DNA of 64,000 nt, from the NCBI RefSeq assembly GCF_001640805.2, contig NC_066852.1:8664194-8728193 (forward strand). The letters run 5' to 3'. Below are positions 60,829 through 64,000 of the stretch, in pieces. The notes under the pieces are model-generated. The model did no database searches, was not told the DNA's origin, and saw nothing but the letters and a program-made list of their open reading frames with translations. The stretch is from Lates calcarifer. Lineage: Eukaryota > Chordata > Actinopteri > Centropomidae. How positions within the stretch are numbered: the stretch's first letter is position 1; each line of letters begins with the position of its first letter. A program made the position numbers and the translations under genes.

Positions 60829-63800
60829 TCAAAGTCGGTCACAGAGGACCATGGCCACGCCAACAGCAGAGTCCGCATTCTGTCTGTACACCACCGGCTG
60901 AGGAAACGCTCTCTCAACTTCCTGCCTTAGCACCTCGTTTCGAGCCAGCGCGCTCCCACTGCCCACGATCCTGCTGACCCCCGCCTGCTGCAGATGCTCG
61001 ACAGGCATCATGGAGGTGATGTTGTCCAGGACTCCGCTGCACAGCGCCCTGGTCACGTGACCCAGAGAGAGATTGGAGGCAGAGATGTTGGTCACCTGAC
61101 CGAGGCAGAAGGGGTTGTGTCTCTCTCCGAGGATGGTTGGACTCACCCTCAGGTCACTGGTTTCCTGGTTTAGGGCGCAACCAATCAGCTTCTCATATAA
61201 GCATGAATCACTCAGCTCAGCATCTGTGAGGAGCAGGCAGGTAGTTTATTACTTGGATGAAACACATTTGATAGAAATGATCTGTTATATTGGCATCACT
61301 TCATTATAATCAATTAATCTACACTAAAGTGGTTAGTACATTAGAAACAAAATGCTGATCACAAAGTGCTGATCAGTCTGGTATCATCAGTGATGTATGT
61401 TTTATCTGCTGAAAAATCAGCAATATACTGCGTGTGTAGATAAAGAGTATAGTCATGCCAGCAGCTCTTTGGAGCTGTACTCCTGCACCGCAGTGCTTTG
61501 TGCTAAATGTTAATATCAGCATGCTAACATGTTCGCAATGACAATGCTACCATGGTGTTGTTTTACAGATTGCATTTTAGCAACTTATTGTGCATGCATT
61601 TGCTAAATAGCACTTAACACAATGGCAATGGCACTAGATGAAAGGTTAGGGGATCACCAAATTCATCCCGAGGGAGCACTTGGAGTGCTTGTACTAAATT
61701 TCATAATAATCCATCCAATAATTAACAAAACATTTCCCTCACCATAGCTCTTAGCTGTGTACAAAAAGTCTGGCCATTTCCTTGACCCCTATATAATGGG
61801 GGCACAATACAGTCAGATGATTAATGTGCTCAGGATTCGGACGCTGTAGTACAGAGGGAGTGATTCAAGACAAAGCCATTAGGATTCATCCTCTGGGAGC
61901 CATGAATGTACACAAAAATTGTGAAAATCCACCCAATATTACAGATACGGTGGCTTCAGAAACATTTTTGACCCCTTCACTTTTTGTACTTTATTGTGTT
62001 ATGGATTTAATTTTAAATGGATAAAATCTGCCCATCAACACTTCCTCTCCCTTCTAATGAAGACTGAGAGGATCTGTCAGGCAGAATGGAATAAACTGCC
62101 TAAATTGCTGCCAAAGGGGCTTCTGTAAAGTACTTAATTACTAGTCTGAATACTTTTGTAAGTTTTTGATTTTTAATCAATTTAAAATTTTATGAAGTCA
62201 GTCTGGACCAAAGTGTTGGACTGACCAACACTGCCCTCCCTAGAGCCACACCGTTAGCGAGGCCATTGGAGAAGACCTGAGTTTGTAAAAAGGTAGTTAC
62301 TGCACCTCTATTAATTTAAATCAATAGTGAGCTTAGAGGAACTTAATCAGTGAGGTACATTTTATCTCTTGAAATATCAATAATATTCTGCTTCATGTGT
62401 AGATAACTTAGTAAATAAAAATACATACTGAGCTCTTTCATCCAGGTCGTGAGCATCTCCACAAAAGTGGCCAGTACATTCCCTCCGTTGAGCGACGCTG
62501 CCACCGCCAGGTACAAGGAGTCAAAGTAGGGGAAGTAGGAGATGGAGGAGGTCAGCTGAGGAGAATGTGGAGGTTTGAAGTCAGCTGGCATGGCGAAGGT
62601 CAGCTGGGCTGAGGTGCTTATGTTAAGAACTGGGAATGTAGGAGAAAGATACAGTATGAGGTGGATGAATAACAGCAACAAACATGAAATGCAAGAGATG
62701 ATGGTGGGATTACACTTAGTCCATAATGCTTCTGCTTTCTGTGTGAGATGAAACATAATAATGACAAAAACTTTTTGTTTTGGTTGGTTGTTTGGTTTTT
62801 TTTTTTTTTAGAAAAATGCAGCATAAGATACATGGGTAAAATGTTTACAAAAACATCAGAGCATCAGTTATAGTACATTGAAGAATTATTAGTAGTGCAT
62901 TAGTAGAAGAGATCAGATGAGAACAGATATAACATGTTACGGTGCAGCCATAATGGATTCTTCCATTTAAACTGAATAAACTATGAGAGTATAATACATT
63001 CAGTGCATTAACTGTGATGAGAGATGAGAGAGATGACTGGACTTCCTCTTTCACCTGCATCTGTTCTCGCACTCATGCAGGAGTAGACAGAGCACTGGAA
63101 GTCTCCCAGGGCGGCCCCTACTGGTGTACCGGCAGGAATACCATGCCAGTCAGAGCACGTCTGTCCTGCCAAACCGCCAGATGGCACACACTGAGGAAGC
63201 AGGGTCAAAGGGAAGCCGGCGCCCCTCAGACTAGAGCATGCACACACAGAGTAACTTGTTATGTAGGTTACGCATAACAACTGTGACAATGTAAGCTTGT
63301 AATGATGTACAACATTTCTCATGCAATTAGTACTTCAGTTGATGTGTCTTACTCAGGAAATGCTCTGCCAGGCTCACATAAAACCATTATTAAATGAGGA
63401 AGTGAAACACTTCACATACATGTCTATATTCCACTGGTTGGAGGAAGTGTTGAAGAAACCCCAGCTGGCTGCATTCTGAGGTGTCATCACACACACATCC
63501 AAACCACACAGCATGGACACCACATAGTCCTGAATGGTACCTGCAACTGTGAAGTCTTCAAGGAACTCAGGCCTGCAGTGAAACCACACATCTTTACATT
63601 TTACTTTCACATCATAAAAGCAAGTTTTACAGTCAGCTCTACATGGGTAGTTTTTTGTGTGTGCTGACCTGTGTTTCATGTACCAGAAGATTGTTGCGCA
63701 GCCAAACCCTGTGGCTACACTGAGATGTGAGTCTGGTTTTGGGAGAGAGGACAAGAGTTCACTGCTGCAGCGGCCATCCTGCCAAGTGATCAGCTGACTG

Positions 63801-63843
63801 GTGTCTCTGGCTGTGAAGAAGTCTCTGTTGGACCAATCACAAC
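60829..63843 (-). CDS. shpk: Sedoheptulokinase, 3' five exons (partial)
   Basis: This FGGY-family kinase phosphorylates sedoheptulose to sedoheptulose-7-phosphate and so feeds the pentose phosphate pathway in the cytosol. Exons in the window: 63843-63669, 63572-63420, 63230-63055, 62629-62429, 61223-60829 (1100 nt, about 366 residues to the TGA). Visible blocks matching human SHPK are TWQDGRCSSE, SHLSVATGFGCATIFW, AGTIQDYVVSMLCGL, QNAASWGFFNT, VGAALGDFQCSVYSCM (its Asp is the likely catalytic base), SLNGGNVLATFVEML and GSGSALARNEVLRQEVERAF. The first 110 or so residues, with the N-terminal nucleotide-binding DLGTTS motif, are beyond 64000. The acceptor at 63231 (CTAG) was chosen over a later one because it keeps ILRGAGFP, aligned with human TLRSSGFP. 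Confidence 0.95.
61452..61939 (-). repeat. Dispersed fish repeat, copy 3, left part
   Basis: AGCAGCTCTTTGGAGCTGTA, TGTTAATATCAGCATGCTAA, CTTGTACTAAATTTCATAAT, and AAGCCATTAGGATTCATCC followed by TCTGGGAGCCATGAATGT match copy 1 in reverse orientation. It is interrupted at about 61940 by a Tc1-derived insertion and resumes at about 62198. It lies in an shpk intron. Confidence 0.6.
61942..62197 (+). mobile_element. Internally deleted Tc1-like transposon
   Basis: The left end reads CGGTGGCTTCAGAAACATTT then TTGACCCCTTCACTTTTTGT, the terminal region of a common fish Tc1 family. After about 110 bases it jumps to the transposase 3' end: CTGAGAGGATCTGTCAGGCA encodes a TERICQAEW-like block, followed by AAAGTACTTAATTACTAGTC and TGAATACTTTTGTAAG. 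The whole catalytic region is missing, so it is a MITE-like deletion derivative. A TA at 61940-61941 fits the Tc1 target. Confidence 0.7.
62198..62262 (-). repeat. Dispersed fish repeat, copy 3, right part
   Basis: TCAGTCTGGACCAAAGTGTT, then GGACTGACCAACACTGCC and CTCCCTAGAGCCAC is the reverse complement of the start of copy 1 (near 31555-31640). It continues the repeat broken by the Tc1 insertion. Confidence 0.6.
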
Positions 63844-64000
63844 CTGTGAGGGGAGAGCAACCTGGTCGCATTAGATTTTCCGTGGTTATAAATCTATAAC
63901 GTGAAAATAAAATGTTGTATGCAACCAGCAGAGGGCAACATAGTGATAAAAGTCTGGTTGAGAAGAGGAGTTATCTCCTGGTTTCAGTGCCTGTAACCTC
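63844..64000 (-). other. shpk: shpk intron, cut by the window edge
   Basis: The sequence after the acceptor at 63844-63845 shows no further exon before position 64000. Confidence 0.6.

Noticed and set aside
63055..63230. Later acceptor (CTGAG) for this shpk exon
   Set aside because: Using CTCTAG at 63231-63236 keeps the frame and gives two extra residues that align with human TLRSSGFP.
1..64000. CRISPR arrays, bacterial operons, phage genes, tRNA or rRNA genes
   Set aside because: No spaced direct repeats, ribosome-binding-site-linked gene runs, cloverleaf sequences or rRNA segments were found by reading. Gene structure is plainly vertebrate.

Overview
This is a nuclear chromosomal segment from a teleost fish, probably a percomorph. 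It has spliced genes with GT-AG introns, AATAAA polyadenylation signals, many CA/GT/CT microsatellites, degenerate Tc1-like transposons and interspersed repeats that I recognise from perciform genomes. No bacterial, viral or CRISPR features were seen.

Layout, left to right. Positions 1 to about 770 look like the 3' UTR of a + strand gene lying off the left edge; flot2 is the candidate by synteny. Positions 961-1730 hold two weak coding-like stretches and a short MITE follows at 2389-2527. At 5085-5290 (+) is the clearest non-coding discovery: the erythroid microRNA cluster mir144-mir451, with a GATA motif upstream, intron-like splice signals and a polyA signal downstream. It converges on eral1 (6858-13005, -), an 11-exon gene for the mitochondrial Era-like GTPase whose reconstructed reading frame closes exactly at 427 residues. 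A 4.7 kb intergenic stretch with transposon remnants follows.

The + strand gene fam222b runs from a GC-rich, NRF1-motif-bearing untranslated first exon near 17.7 kb, across a 19 kb intron, to a first coding exon at 37149-37230. After a 5.8 kb intron comes one large coding exon, 43064-44778 (598 residues in total), with a 2 kb 3' UTR ending near 46.79 kb. Convergent with it is trpv1 (47705-56314, -; 15 coding exons, 785 residues), a heat/proton-gated-type TRPV channel whose vanilloid-pocket residues differ from those of capsaicin-sensitive mammals. Upstream on the same strand is the 3' portion of shpk (sedoheptulokinase, 60829-63843). Its first exons lie beyond the right edge.

The gene order joins two neighbourhoods that are separate in human: flot2/mir144-451/eral1/fam222b (17q11.2) and trpv1/shpk (17p13). 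The junction lies in the short gap between fam222b and trpv1. Besides genes, the window holds a nested transposon insertion (a Tc1 deletion derivative inside an older repeat), three copies of one dispersed repeat, and a 62-bp perfect purine-pyrimidine alternating tract just inside fam222b.
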